DNA of 60,278 bases from Microvirga sp. (GCA_031181145.1 JAPSLB010000030.1:1-60278); one strand, 5' to 3'. Shown: positions 1 to 7,099, counted from the stretch's first letter. Notes: a model not told the origin generated them from the letters alone. Numbers and translations are program-made.

Positions 1-441
1 GCGCTCCATGGGGGATGCTCTGCCGAAATCGCCGCCGCGGCTGATCTGGCCGGGCTCCTCGTCGCCGTATTCCGAAGCGCCGCCGCCCGAGCGCCCGTCC
101 AGGATCGTCAGCTCGCCGCGGAAGCGCTGCAGCACCACCTCGGTGGTGTACTTCTCCTGGCCCGACTGGTCGGTCCATTTGCGCGTCTGAAGCTGGCCCT
201 CGACGTACACCTTCGAGCCCTTCTTCAGGTACTGCTCGGCGACGCGGGCCAGGTTCTCGTTGAAGATCACCACCGAGTGCCACTCGGTCTTCTCCTTGCG
301 CTCGCCGGTCGCCTTGTCCTTCCAGGTCTCCGAGGTGGCAAGCCGCAGGTTCACCACCGGCTCCCCGTTGTTCAGCCGGCGCACCTCCGGGTCCCGCCCC
401 AGATTGCCCACCAATATCACCTTGTTCACGCTGCCTGCCAT
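1..441 (-). CDS. ssb: Single-stranded DNA-binding protein SSB (3' part beyond window)
   Basis: SSB coats single-stranded DNA during replication, recombination and repair and recruits partners through an acidic C-terminal tail. The first 147 residues are visible and form a standard OB fold: [20 protein letters not shown] at the start, then the NLRLATSE strand, the [14 protein letters not shown] segment and [18 protein letters not shown] glycine-rich linker has begun where the window ends, so the acidic tail lies outside. The start is the only ATG matching the conserved family N-terminus. A perfect SOS-type operator lies 79 bases upstream, so damage induction is likely, as known for ssb in other alphaproteobacteria. 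Identification is certain; only the C-terminus is unseen. Confidence 0.97.
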   Translation of the reverse strand, partial: MAGSVNKVILVGNLGRDPEVRRLNNGEPVVNLRLATSETWKDKATGERKEKTEWHSVVIFNENLARVAEQYLKKGSKVYVEGQLQTRKWTDQSGQEKYTTEVVLQRFRGELTILDGRSGGGASEYGDEEPGQISRGGDFGRASPMER

Positions 442-519
442 CGGGCCTTCTCCTGTTCACCTCTCCCGAACGTGGCTCGGGTCTGCTGCACTCTCCTGCC
501 AGAACGGGCATCACCTAAT

Positions 520-534
520 GTTCTATATTTGTTC
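520..534 (-). promoter_or_regulatory. LexA (SOS) box of ssb
   Basis: On the gene strand the site reads GAACAAATATAGAAC, a perfect alphaproteobacterial GAAC-N7-GAAC operator. It covers the TATAGA -10 hexamer (522-527). A CTTGCG -35-like element lies 16 bases further upstream, so a bound repressor would block RNA polymerase. The direct-repeat form is that known for LexA in this class; binding here is inferred. Confidence 0.85.
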
Positions 535-613
535 TTGGGATAACGCAAGAGTTTAAGATCAGGGCGCGATCAGGAGGCGGTGCGGCCCGAAGGAGGCACG
601 AGCTCATGCCAAA

Positions 614-637
614 GAGCGGCGATAAAAACCGCCGCTC
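614..637 (-). terminator. Hairpin terminator after the leftward SOS operon
   Basis: Two perfect 8-base arms (614-621 and 630-637) enclose an 8-base A-rich loop, and on the minus strand a short T run follows. It lies 14 bases beyond the stop codon at 651, where the leftward operon should end and before the ssb promoter. Confidence 0.6.
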
Positions 638-650
638 GTCTAGTCCGTCT

Positions 651-926
651 TTATTCGGCAGCCTGGAGATAGACCACCTTGGATTGCTCTCTCTGAACCT
701 CCCGCAGGGTGCGGGCCATGTAGGTCAGCTGCTCGATGGCCTTGTCGAGATCGGCCTTCGTGCCCTGGGTAAGATCATAGGCCTGACGGCCGCGGTAGAG
801 GCGGTTGACCTGGCTCTCCATATCGACCGCAGCTTCGCGGATACGATGGACGAGATTATCGGCAATGACGTTCGCGTTACCGTCGACAACGCAGAAGCCG
901 ACATCGCTTGCACGGACCTTGGACAT
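651..926 (-). CDS. Small helical protein of unknown function, last gene of SOS operon
   Basis: This encodes 91 residues, beginning MSKVRASDVGF, that should be mostly helical; residues 25-85 are rich in Arg, Glu, Gln and Leu in a coiled-coil-like pattern. I do not recognise the family. The ATG is chosen because an AAGAAGAAGAGG purine stretch precedes it at good spacing; the frame stays open further upstream, but there it lies over the HhH gene. It is the third gene of a leftward operon whose promoter carries a LexA box at 2068, and a hairpin follows its stop. A DNA-damage-related role is only an inference from that control. Confidence 0.6.
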   Translation of the reverse strand: MSKVRASDVGFCVVDGNANVIADNLVHRIREAAVDMESQVNRLYRGRQAYDLTQGTKADLDKAIEQLTYMARTLREVQREQSKVVYLQAAE

Positions 927-958
927 GGGATGAACCTCTTCTTCTTGTTGTTTCTTTC

Positions 959-1372
959 TCAAGCAACGGCCTTGTTGCGAAGTTCGCCATAGAGGCCGAG
1001 ACGGCGCGCCAGGGAATGTTTCGTCACCGGCCCGATCCAGGGAAGCGCGCTCAAGAAGCGCAGCTTGTCGGAGCTTGCCGTGTAGTCTCGAAAGAGCTGT
1101 TCTCGCTCTTGCCAGATCCGATCGATGGCGGCAGCCTTGGCCGGATGGCGAAAGCCGACGCGGGAGGTCGAGCCGAGCATGAGCGCGCGCATGCAGCGCT
1201 CGAATGTGCGCCGGCCGACGCTCGGTGTGACGCTCGCGTGACAGATCGTGGCGATCACGCTCTCTGCGAACTCCTCCGCCGTTACAGGCGCAGAGACATC
1301 CCCGCCGGAAGCATTGCCGTGCGGAGTGCTCCAACCGGAAAAGGATTTCTGATCGTGCCCCAAGCTCGGCAT
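959..1372 (-). CDS. Hypothetical protein with helix-hairpin-helix-like motif
   Basis: The 137-residue product has a variable N-terminus, a helical middle with VGRRTFERCMRALMLGS, and near residues 107-127 the stretch LSALPWIGPVTKHSLARRLG. Its hydrophobic-PxIGP-T-xxxLARRLG pattern resembles a DNA-binding helix-hairpin-helix. No catalytic motif is visible and I cannot name the family. It sits 5 bases after the preceding leftward gene and 32 before the next, so the three are probably cotranscribed from the SOS promoter at 2068-2107. A nucleic-acid-binding role in the damage response fits but is unproven. Confidence 0.55.
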   Translation of the reverse strand: MPSLGHDQKSFSGWSTPHGNASGGDVSAPVTAEEFAESVIATICHASVTPSVGRRTFERCMRALMLGSTSRVGFRHPAKAAAIDRIWQEREQLFRDYTASSDKLRFLSALPWIGPVTKHSLARRLGLYGELRNKAVA

Positions 1373-1377
1373 TCACA

Positions 1378-1995
1378 TCACCGTATGTTCCAGGCTGCCT
1401 GCAGCAGCCGAACGAGCTTCGTTCCAGTCCTGCGAATTCGATACGGTGCCTGCCATGCGAGAGTCGGAGCCTTCTCCATGGTGTAGCGTGCGGAACGGAT
1501 ACGTGTGGTTGTCGAGAAAGGGCGCGCGCCTGATTGATTGCGCATGCGCCAACTATCGTCGAGCTTGCGAAGACCCTCATCCGGCAAGGGCTTTTCTGAA
1601 AAACCCGACTCCAGGAAAATGGGTGTTCTGCCTTCGTTTCGCAAGGCCGGCGACATTGCGGGTGAGCGATTTCGCGAGGCCTGATTGAGATGCTGATTCA
1701 CCTGCGGCCAAGCTGCGATCTCTCGGCGTGCGACCTTGAAGGTCCGCGCAAGCGCCGCGCCCGCTTCGACATTGTAGACGGAGGCCGCGCAGGAGAACGC
1801 TTCCGCAAATGGTGCCATCGCGCACCAACTTTTCTCGGCCATGTGCAACGGCCACGCCCACAAGCCGTCGTCGCGACGTTGGCCGAGGCTCGCGCGCTCG
1901 ATGAAGTAGCCCGTCGTCTTGTGCTCAAGCCCATCTTCCGTCACGAGCCATTCCTCGTTCTCGAAAATCGGGCGAACATCCGTCATGGCGTCCAT
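1378..1995 (-). CDS. SOS-controlled hypothetical protein, first gene of leftward operon
   Basis: The product is 205 residues and unrecognised. The N-terminal hundred residues look like genuine protein (MDAMTDVRPIFENEEWLVTE, then an aromatic-rich DDGLWAWPLHMAEKSWCAM segment and a helical AEAFSCAASVYNVEAG region). The last 60 or so residues are rich in Arg, Ser and Thr and look less protein-like, so a frameshift or recent C-terminal extension is possible. I chose ATG 1995 because GGAAGGA lies about 10 bases upstream; a longer reading from TTG 2073 would run through the LexA box. The promoter is TTGACA (2102-2107), 16 bases, TATGTT (2080-2085). Confidence 0.55.
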   Translation of the reverse strand: MDAMTDVRPIFENEEWLVTEDGLEHKTTGYFIERASLGQRRDDGLWAWPLHMAEKSWCAMAPFAEAFSCAASVYNVEAGAALARTFKVARREIAAWPQVNQHLNQASRNRSPAMSPALRNEGRTPIFLESGFSEKPLPDEGLRKLDDSWRMRNQSGARPFSTTTRIRSARYTMEKAPTLAWQAPYRIRRTGTKLVRLLQAAWNIR

Positions 1996-2067
1996 ACCAT
2001 CATCCTTCCGGCGCAGGGCAGCTTGGCCCAAGAGTGCTGCGCACGATGCAGCATCTGCTTGATGCGC

Positions 2068-2082
2068 GAACAAAACAAGAAC
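2068..2082 (-). promoter_or_regulatory. LexA (SOS) box before the HhH-protein operon
   Basis: The plus strand reads GAACAAAACAAGAAC, a perfect GAAC-N7-GAAC operator. It overlaps the leftward -10 TATGTT (2080-2085), which lies 16 bases from a consensus TTGACA -35 (2102-2107). It is about 200 bases upstream of the rightward Rad50-like operon; whether it acts in that direction too cannot be told. Confidence 0.82.
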
Positions 2083-2285
2083 ATAATACCGGATGACAAG
2101 GTGTCAAGCAAAGTTCGTTGTCTGGGACTGTAATCTTGGAGTAACAGGCCTTATGTGGAGGTTCGGTCGGCAGGATTGAAGGGATCGCCCTCAATCCAGA
2201 GCGAATTAAGGCAAAGAAGTTGCGACGAAATATCGCCGTCCTAAACTGAAGCTCGACCATTTATTTGCAGCGGAGCCATTTCCCT

Positions 2286-2582
2286 ATGACGAACCGGACA
2301 CGCCTGGAATCGGATAGCCTCAGGCGTCTTGAAGAGCTGCGCAGGACCTTCGACAAACTGCGCGCCGAACGGATTCGGGCGGAAGGCGAGGTCGAGCGCC
2401 TGGCGCGCGAACTCGAGGAGGCGAAGGCGCTCGCCAAGGCCGAGCTCGGCACCGACGACGAGGCGGAGATCCGCGCACTCATCGAGGCCGCCACTGCGCA
2501 GAACGCGAAGCTCGTCGAGGATTTCGAAATGGCTCTCCGCGACGTGGAGACGAGCTTGCGGCAGTTCGGAGACGAGCATTGA
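2286..2582 (+). CDS. Small coiled-coil protein encoded before the permuted Rad50-like ATPase
   Basis: The 98-residue protein is almost entirely charged heptad-like helix: LRRLEELRRTFDKLRAER, then EVERLARELEEAKALAKAEL, a short DDEAE break near residue 60, and a second helix ending in LRDVETSLRQFGDEH. ATG 2286 is preferred over TTG 2265 because AGCGGAG lies just upstream. Its stop overlaps the next gene's TTG start (TTGA), so translation is probably coupled. The next protein has only a short N-terminal helical stretch where Rad50 has a long returning coiled coil, so this protein may supply part of that arm. That is inference; there is no enzyme motif. Confidence 0.7.
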   Translation: MTNRTRLESDSLRRLEELRRTFDKLRAERIRAEGEVERLARELEEAKALAKAELGTDDEAEIRALIEAATAQNAKLVEDFEMALRDVETSLRQFGDEH

Positions 2583-4411
2583 CCCACCGCTCCATCGAAC
2601 ATGATCTCGCCCGTGCCGAATCCTTCCTCGCGCGGCTGGAGGGGCGGCGCGATGCACTGGCGTTGCGCCTTGCGGAGCTGACGCGTGAGATCGAGCTCGC
2701 GAAGGGACGGCTTGCGGTCAAGGATCAGGTCGAGGGCTTCATCCAGGCGGTGCATGGCAGCGCCAGCCGCCGCAACCTTGCTGCCTTCGAGACTTTGCTG
2801 ACGGCACTCGTGCAGGAGGTGCTGCCGGGCGAGAAGCCTGTCGCGCTGGAGCTTTCGACCGAGCGCGGCCTGGCTTCGCTCGACATCTGCGTGCGCCGTC
2901 CGGACGGAACGCTCGAGGATGTGCTGGAGGACAACGGCGGCGCGCTCACCAACGTGATCGGCATGGCACTGCGACTCATCGCCGTCGTCAAGGCGGACGT
3001 TGCGCGCTTCCTCGCCTTGGACGAGGCCGATTGCTGGATCGCGCCGGATCGGGTCTCCTCGTTCTACAGGGTTCTGGAGGATGGGGCGGCCCGTCTCGGC
3101 GTGCAGTGCTTTGCCGTATCCCACCACGACCTGTCCCAATTCTCCGACAAGTTTCATATCGCCCGCATCGTCGGCGAGCCTGTCGGCGGCGTCGATGTGC
3201 AATCCGCCGACTGCAGCGAGATCTGGGACGACACGCGGCCGGGCCTGCGGTTCATTCGCCTTGTCAATGTTCAGGCCTACAAGGATGCGACGCTTCCCTT
3301 GAGCCCCGGCGTGAACGCGCTGATCGGACCGAACAACCGTGGCAAATCCACCTTCATCCGCGCCCTCCGAGCCGTCTTCTACGGCGAGGCGCGTGACAGT
3401 CTGGTGCGCGCCGGCGCAAAGTCCGCGATTGTCGAGATCGGCGTTGCGGGGAAGCGGACACTCCGCTTCACACGTCAGCCGCGCCGTTCGCCGGTGAACA
3501 TCTGGTCTCTCCACGAGGCGGATGGATCCGTCGTGGAGGAGGAGGGCATGCGTTACGAGACCGGCGGGCGCAACGTGCCCGACTGGATCGGCGATTTCAT
3601 GCGCATCACCAAGGTGGAGGATCTCGATGTCCATATCGCGCATCAGAAGTTCCCGGTGTTCCTTCTGGGCGAAACCGCCTCTCGCCGCTCGGCCGTTCTC
3701 TCCATAGGGCAAGAGGCGAGCTATATCCGCGACATGCTGATGATCCACCGCGAGCGCTGCACGCGCGACAATGCGACCGTGCGCAATGGTGAGCGGGAGC
3801 TGGCTTCTCTTCAGGAGACGCTCGCAAGCCTTGAGGCGCTCGGCGCTCTGAAAGGCCGGTTGAGCGCTCTTCGCGACCAGGCACGGCAGATCAAGACGTC
3901 ATCCGATCGCCTGCAGAACCTGCAGGATTATGCGATGTGCCTGACGAATCTCGCCCGGCAACTCGGGATGGCGCAAGCCCGTGTGGAAGCGACCCATGCG
4001 CTGCCTTCGCCGGAGCGGATCGCCGATCTTACGCGCAGGGTCGAGCATGCGCGTGAGCGTGAGCGCATCGGACGCCAAGTTCTTCAACTTGGCAATCGGC
4101 TGGCATCCGGCAAGGCGCGCCTTGCGGCACTTCGGTCCTTGCCCGGTGACGTTCCGATTCTTGAAAGCACGGTTCACGCACAAAACATGATGAAGCGCCT
4201 GGCCGATCTTCGCAGCGCCGCTCTCATTGCAAGAAGCCGCGCGGCGCAGATCGACGAAGGCATCAAGTCCGTGCAGGCCGAGATGGCGCGCTTCATGGAG
4301 GAGACCGGTGGGCTGTGCCCGACCTGCGGGTCTCCCGTCAGTGCGGAGAATCTCCTGGACCACCACGCCCATTCCCCTCATTCTTCGCCGTCGGAGCGGC
4401 TGACCGCATGA
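2579..4411 (+). CDS. Circularly permuted Rad50/SbcC-like ATPase with C-terminal zinc hook
   Basis: Rad50/SbcC ATPases work with an Mre11/SbcD nuclease on DNA ends. This 610-residue protein has the family's elements in swapped order. Residues 1-60 are helical. A signature-like EDNGGALTNVIG (117-128), Walker B LALDEAD (145-151) and a His-loop AVSHHD (179-184) come next, as in a Rad50 C-terminal lobe. Only then come the N-terminal-lobe elements: LRFIRLVNVQAYKD, Walker A GPNNRGKST (250-258), and a Q-loop-like HQKFPVFLLGET. A coiled coil (about 385-575) ends in a zinc hook, CPTCG (C580, C583). The start is TTG, overlapping the upstream stop; GGAG lies 7 bases before it and no in-frame ATG exists early on. 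The stop overlaps the phosphoesterase start. The function is inferred; the motif order is seen directly. Confidence 0.8.
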   Translation: MTHRSIEHDLARAESFLARLEGRRDALALRLAELTREIELAKGRLAVKDQVEGFIQAVHGSASRRNLAAFETLLTALVQEVLPGEKPVALELSTERGLASLDICVRRPDGTLEDVLEDNGGALTNVIGMALRLIAVVKADVARFLALDEADCWIAPDRVSSFYRVLEDGAARLGVQCFAVSHHDLSQFSDKFHIARIVGEPVGGVDVQSADCSEIWDDTRPGLRFIRLVNVQAYKDATLPLSPGVNALIGPNNRGKSTFIRALRAVFYGEARDSLVRAGAKSAIVEIGVAGKRTLRFTRQPRRSPVNIWSLHEADGSVVEEEGMRYETGGRNVPDWIGDFMRITKVEDLDVHIAHQKFPVFLLGETASRRSAVLSIGQEASYIRDMLMIHRERCTRDNATVRNGERELASLQETLASLEALGALKGRLSALRDQARQIKTSSDRLQNLQDYAMCLTNLARQLGMAQARVEATHALPSPERIADLTRRVEHARERERIGRQVLQLGNRLASGKARLAALRSLPGDVPILESTVHAQNMMKRLADLRSAALIARSRAAQIDEGIKSVQAEMARFMEETGGLCPTCGSPVSAENLLDHHAHSPHSSPSERLTA

Positions 4412-5406
4412 TCCTGTCCGGAGACCGTCTTCCGCCCGTTTCCTGCGACGGGCTTCTCGTAATCGGCGATCCTCATGTGGGCTCAAGGCGTCCGGGGCGG
4501 CGCAAGGATGCCGTGTGGCCGCAGGCCGTGCTCGCGAAGCTCGACCGTTGCGCGGCCATCGCGAACGAGCGCGGCCTCGCGCCTGTCATCCTGGGCGATC
4601 TCTTCGACCGGCCCGTGGAGCCGGACGAGGCGCTGAAGAACCAGCTCATCCGCATTCTCAAGAGTTTTCGCCACCGGCCACTCGTGAATGTGGGTAACCA
4701 CGACATCCAGCATATGACGCTCACGGACGGCGATACCCTGTCCCTGCTGGGGATCTGCGATGTGGTCGATGTGGTGGCCACTTCCTCCCCCGTGGCCGAG
4801 TTCCATGTGGGCGGACGGCGTCTGGGCGTCGGCATGACGCCCTACGGTCAGGCGATCCCCACGGATGCGCGCGGCTCCTTCACCGGGGTCGATCTGCACA
4901 CCTGGTTCACCCATCACGACATTGCCTTCGACGGTGGCTATCCGGGAGCGGTGCCGCCCTTTGCGGTGGAGGGCTGCGACATCCTCATCAATGGTCACAT
5001 TCACAAGACTCAGAAAACCGTTCTCGCCGGGCGCACGCGTTGGCTCAACCCTGGCAACATCAATCGTCAGTCGGTGGATCTCGCGGACCATGTTCCGCGC
5101 GCCTGGATTCTCGACGCGAGCGGAGAGCTGGAAGCGCAGGAACTGCCGCATGAGCGCGATGTGTTCGATCTTACCGGGCGGATCGTGGAGGCGGCCGACG
5201 GCGGCGTGGTGGCGCGTGAGGTGGAGAGCGCCTTCGTCACGCTGCTGCAGGCGGAATCCTCAACCGAGCTGAAGCGCAGCGGCGACGGCTCCATCGTGCG
5301 GGATGAGATCGAGGCGAAGTTCGCCGAGGACAACACGCCCGATGCCGTGCGCGCCATCGTGCGCTCGCTTCTGAGCGAGGCCGTGGAGCGGCATGCGGGA
5401 TCTTAA
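4408..5406 (+). CDS. Mre11/SbcD-like metallophosphoesterase
   Basis: The 332-residue enzyme carries all the calcineurin-type metal-binding motifs in order: GDPH (20-23), GDLFDRP (63-69), GNHD (96-99), THHD (168-171) and GHIH (196-199). That is the layout of Mre11/SbcD nucleases, with two manganese ions expected. The C-terminal 100 residues are charged and could be a capping or ATPase-binding region. ATG 4408 overlaps the stop of the Rad50-like gene (ATGA), so the two should be made together as nuclease and ATPase subunits. An earlier in-frame start at 4315 would lie inside the zinc-hook region and is unlikely. It is shorter than typical SbcD (about 400). DNA substrates are not known. Confidence 0.82.
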   Translation: MILSGDRLPPVSCDGLLVIGDPHVGSRRPGRRKDAVWPQAVLAKLDRCAAIANERGLAPVILGDLFDRPVEPDEALKNQLIRILKSFRHRPLVNVGNHDIQHMTLTDGDTLSLLGICDVVDVVATSSPVAEFHVGGRRLGVGMTPYGQAIPTDARGSFTGVDLHTWFTHHDIAFDGGYPGAVPPFAVEGCDILINGHIHKTQKTVLAGRTRWLNPGNINRQSVDLADHVPRAWILDASGELEAQELPHERDVFDLTGRIVEAADGGVVAREVESAFVTLLQAESSTELKRSGDGSIVRDEIEAKFAEDNTPDAVRAIVRSLLSEAVERHAGS

Positions 5407-6053
5407 AACGAAAAGGGATCCGTATAGGGCAGGCGGCGCCTGCGGATCTGCGTTTCAGGCAGGATCGGGCGGCTGATATCGACCGCGATCAATCCCTCGC
5501 AGGCCAGCGCCAGAACGGCGGCGACGCCGTCTTGCGAGTTCATGACCGCGCCTGCGCAATCCACCAGCCGCATGGCTCCGACCTCGTCGAGCTGGTGGAG
5601 AATCCGGACGCGGTCGCCCGCCGTCACGGGTGTACGCTTGCAGGCCGTGATGAGACGCACGGTCGTGAAGCGCGGCTCGGCACGGATGCTTGCGGCGGTC
5701 TCAATGGAGAAGTGGCGCCCGTCTTCGGAGGAGAGGCCGTGGATCGCAGCCGTGCGAAGGGGATGAGTGAGGAGGTCCTCGTCCGTCAGCACGTCGACGA
5801 GAAAAGACTGCCCGTCTCGGACGATCTCGAAATCCGCGATATGCTCGATGGTGCGATCCCCGATCCTGAACTCCGCAGGATGGGCTGGCGCACGCAGGGA
5901 CTCGATCTCGGGATCGAGCTCGCAGATCGCCAGGAAGTCGGCAATGAGGCTGTTGCGGGTGAGCGGTGTCGAGGGACGCTTCGGTGCGCGGCGAGGCCCA
6001 TGGCGCCGCTCGGAACGTCGGTCGGACATGTCGAGGATCGCGGGCGCGGACAT
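5403..6053 (-). CDS. SOS-controlled TnsA-like / PD-(D/E)XK-like protein
   Basis: The 216-residue protein begins with about 30 basic, proline-rich residues. Its centre, TIEHIADFEIVRDGQSFLVD (68-87), resembles the TnsA N-terminal pattern of a conserved Asp in a hydrophobic strand (D74), a turn, and a second strand carrying an acidic residue (D87). The lysine expected two residues later is replaced by Leu (VDVLTDED), so catalysis as a PD-(D/E)XK nuclease is doubtful. The C-terminus (LACEGLIAVDISRPILPETQ) also resembles the TnsA end. The stop overlaps that of the convergent Mre11-like gene. Its promoter has a LexA box. A structural or regulatory nuclease-fold partner is one possibility; the assignment is tentative. 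Confidence 0.5.
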   Translation of the reverse strand: MSAPAILDMSDRRSERRHGPRRAPKRPSTPLTRNSLIADFLAICELDPEIESLRAPAHPAEFRIGDRTIEHIADFEIVRDGQSFLVDVLTDEDLLTHPLRTAAIHGLSSEDGRHFSIETAASIRAEPRFTTVRLITACKRTPVTAGDRVRILHQLDEVGAMRLVDCAGAVMNSQDGVAAVLALACEGLIAVDISRPILPETQIRRRRLPYTDPFSF

Positions 6054-6134
6054 CGGGTCTCCTGTAAATGGCGGGGCGGCAGGCGAGAGCGGTACGCCAT
6101 TTGCGCCATATCAAAATCCTGCTTCTCGTTTAAG

Positions 6135-6149
6135 GAACAAATAAGGAAC
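6135..6149 (-). promoter_or_regulatory. LexA (SOS) box and promoter of the TnsA-like gene
   Basis: The plus strand reads GAACAAATAAGGAAC, a perfect GAAC-N7-GAAC site. On the minus strand it overlaps the -10 TATTTG (6138-6143), spaced 17 bases from a -35 TTGACT (6161-6166). The start codon is about 80 bases downstream. The layout matches the other three boxes in this island. Confidence 0.84.
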
Positions 6150-6299
6150 GGTGGCCTCGAAGTCAAATCACAAAGGGGCAGGCCCGATCCATCGAAAGCC
6201 GTACCGCCAATGTTGTCCCGTGAGGTGTTGAGACAAAATGACGCCGGATATAAGAGTATGATTTATAAGCTGATTTTCTCCATTGACAGGCCCCTAGCA
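6150..6299. other. Divergent intergenic region between two SOS promoters
   Basis: This is the centre of the 363-base gap between the leftward TnsA-like gene and the rightward gene at 6417. Apart from the two promoters and LexA boxes at its edges I see no gene. A TTGACA at 6283-6288 has no good -10 at normal spacing. Confidence 0.5.
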
Positions 6300-6327
6300 T
6301 TGGACCCGTAGGACATAATCTGGTATA

Positions 6328-6342
6328 GAACAAATAACGAAC
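6328..6342 (+). promoter_or_regulatory. LexA (SOS) box and promoter of the gene at 6417
   Basis: The site reads GAACAAATAACGAAC, a perfect GAAC-N7-GAAC operator. It begins inside the -10 TATAGA (6324-6329), which lies 18 bases after a TTGGAC -35 (6300-6305). It is 75 bases upstream of the ATG. Confidence 0.85.
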
Positions 6343-6416
6343 GCTCCCGCCTTTCGGAGGAGGCCTGAAGAAGAGCGCGAGACCGGCTTTGCGGGCATGT
6401 GAGAGATAGGATCGAG

Positions 6417-7085
6417 ATGAATACAGCAGATAAGAAAATTGCCGAAGTGCTTGCAAAATTCGACGAGCCGATGGCCGGCAATGTCTGGCGCGTCCAGGGC
6501 ACGGCGGTGATCTATCACAAGACGCTTGAGCGCATCGCCGCCCAAGCCAAGATCAGCTTCGACGAACCGAAGATCATCCGCGCCGAGCGCGAAGAGGCCG
6601 TCATCCAGGTGACCGGCCGTATGGGTGAACGCGTCGAATGGTCGATCGGCGAGGCCCTGGTGGGCGTGAACTATCGCGTGTCCGGCAAGCAGGCGGCTTA
6701 TGTCTATGCCATGGCCGAGAAGCGCGCGAAGGACCGCGTCATCCTCAAACTCATCGAGCTCCATGGTTTCGTCTATTCGGAAGAGGAAGCCGACGAGTTC
6801 AAGCAGAGCCGTCCCGGCTATGCCGAGCAGCCTGCCGAGATCGAGCGCACCGAGGCCGAGAAGACTAAGGTCGAGGTCACGGCCGACGGCCATGCGGAAG
6901 ACGAGCTGAAGGTGAAGATCAAGAAGGCGAAGACCATCAACGCCGTCACGGATCTCATGCTCCATGCCGACACGCAGAAGCTGCTCTCGGCTCTGCCGGA
7001 AGGCATTCGCGACGAGATCCGCGACTTCGCCAAGGCGCGCCTCGTGGAACTGGGCTGGCCGACCAAGAAGGCGGCTGCGGCTTAA
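6417..7085 (+). CDS. SOS-controlled conserved hypothetical protein
   Basis: The product is 222 residues and soluble. The N-terminal half (to about 90) has mixed strands and helices, including WRVQGTAVIYHKTLERIAAQ. Then comes a well-ordered YVYAMAEKRAKDRVILKL helix followed by ELHGFVYSEEEADEFKQS (roughly 96-131). A charged linker leads to a helical C-terminus ending ELGWPTKKAAAA. The AMAEKRAKDR segment reminds me of phage-type single-strand annealing or recombination accessory proteins, but I cannot name the family. ATG 6417 is chosen over GTG 6399. A LexA box covers its promoter and a strong terminator follows, so it is a single-gene SOS unit. Confidence 0.75.
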   Translation: MNTADKKIAEVLAKFDEPMAGNVWRVQGTAVIYHKTLERIAAQAKISFDEPKIIRAEREEAVIQVTGRMGERVEWSIGEALVGVNYRVSGKQAAYVYAMAEKRAKDRVILKLIELHGFVYSEEEADEFKQSRPGYAEQPAEIERTEAEKTKVEVTADGHAEDELKVKIKKAKTINAVTDLMLHADTQKLLSALPEGIRDEIRDFAKARLVELGWPTKKAAAA

Positions 7086-7099
7086 GGTTATCATCCCGG

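Noticed and set aside
1995..2073. A longer start (TTG 2073) for the first leftward SOS gene
   Set aside because: The extension lies inside the LexA box and promoter -10; ATG 1995 has a proper ribosome site.
2000..2260. A leftward gene of 86 codons between the two operons
   Set aside because: It crosses the LexA box and the promoter, and the sequence is rich in Cys, Pro and Ser with no ribosome site.
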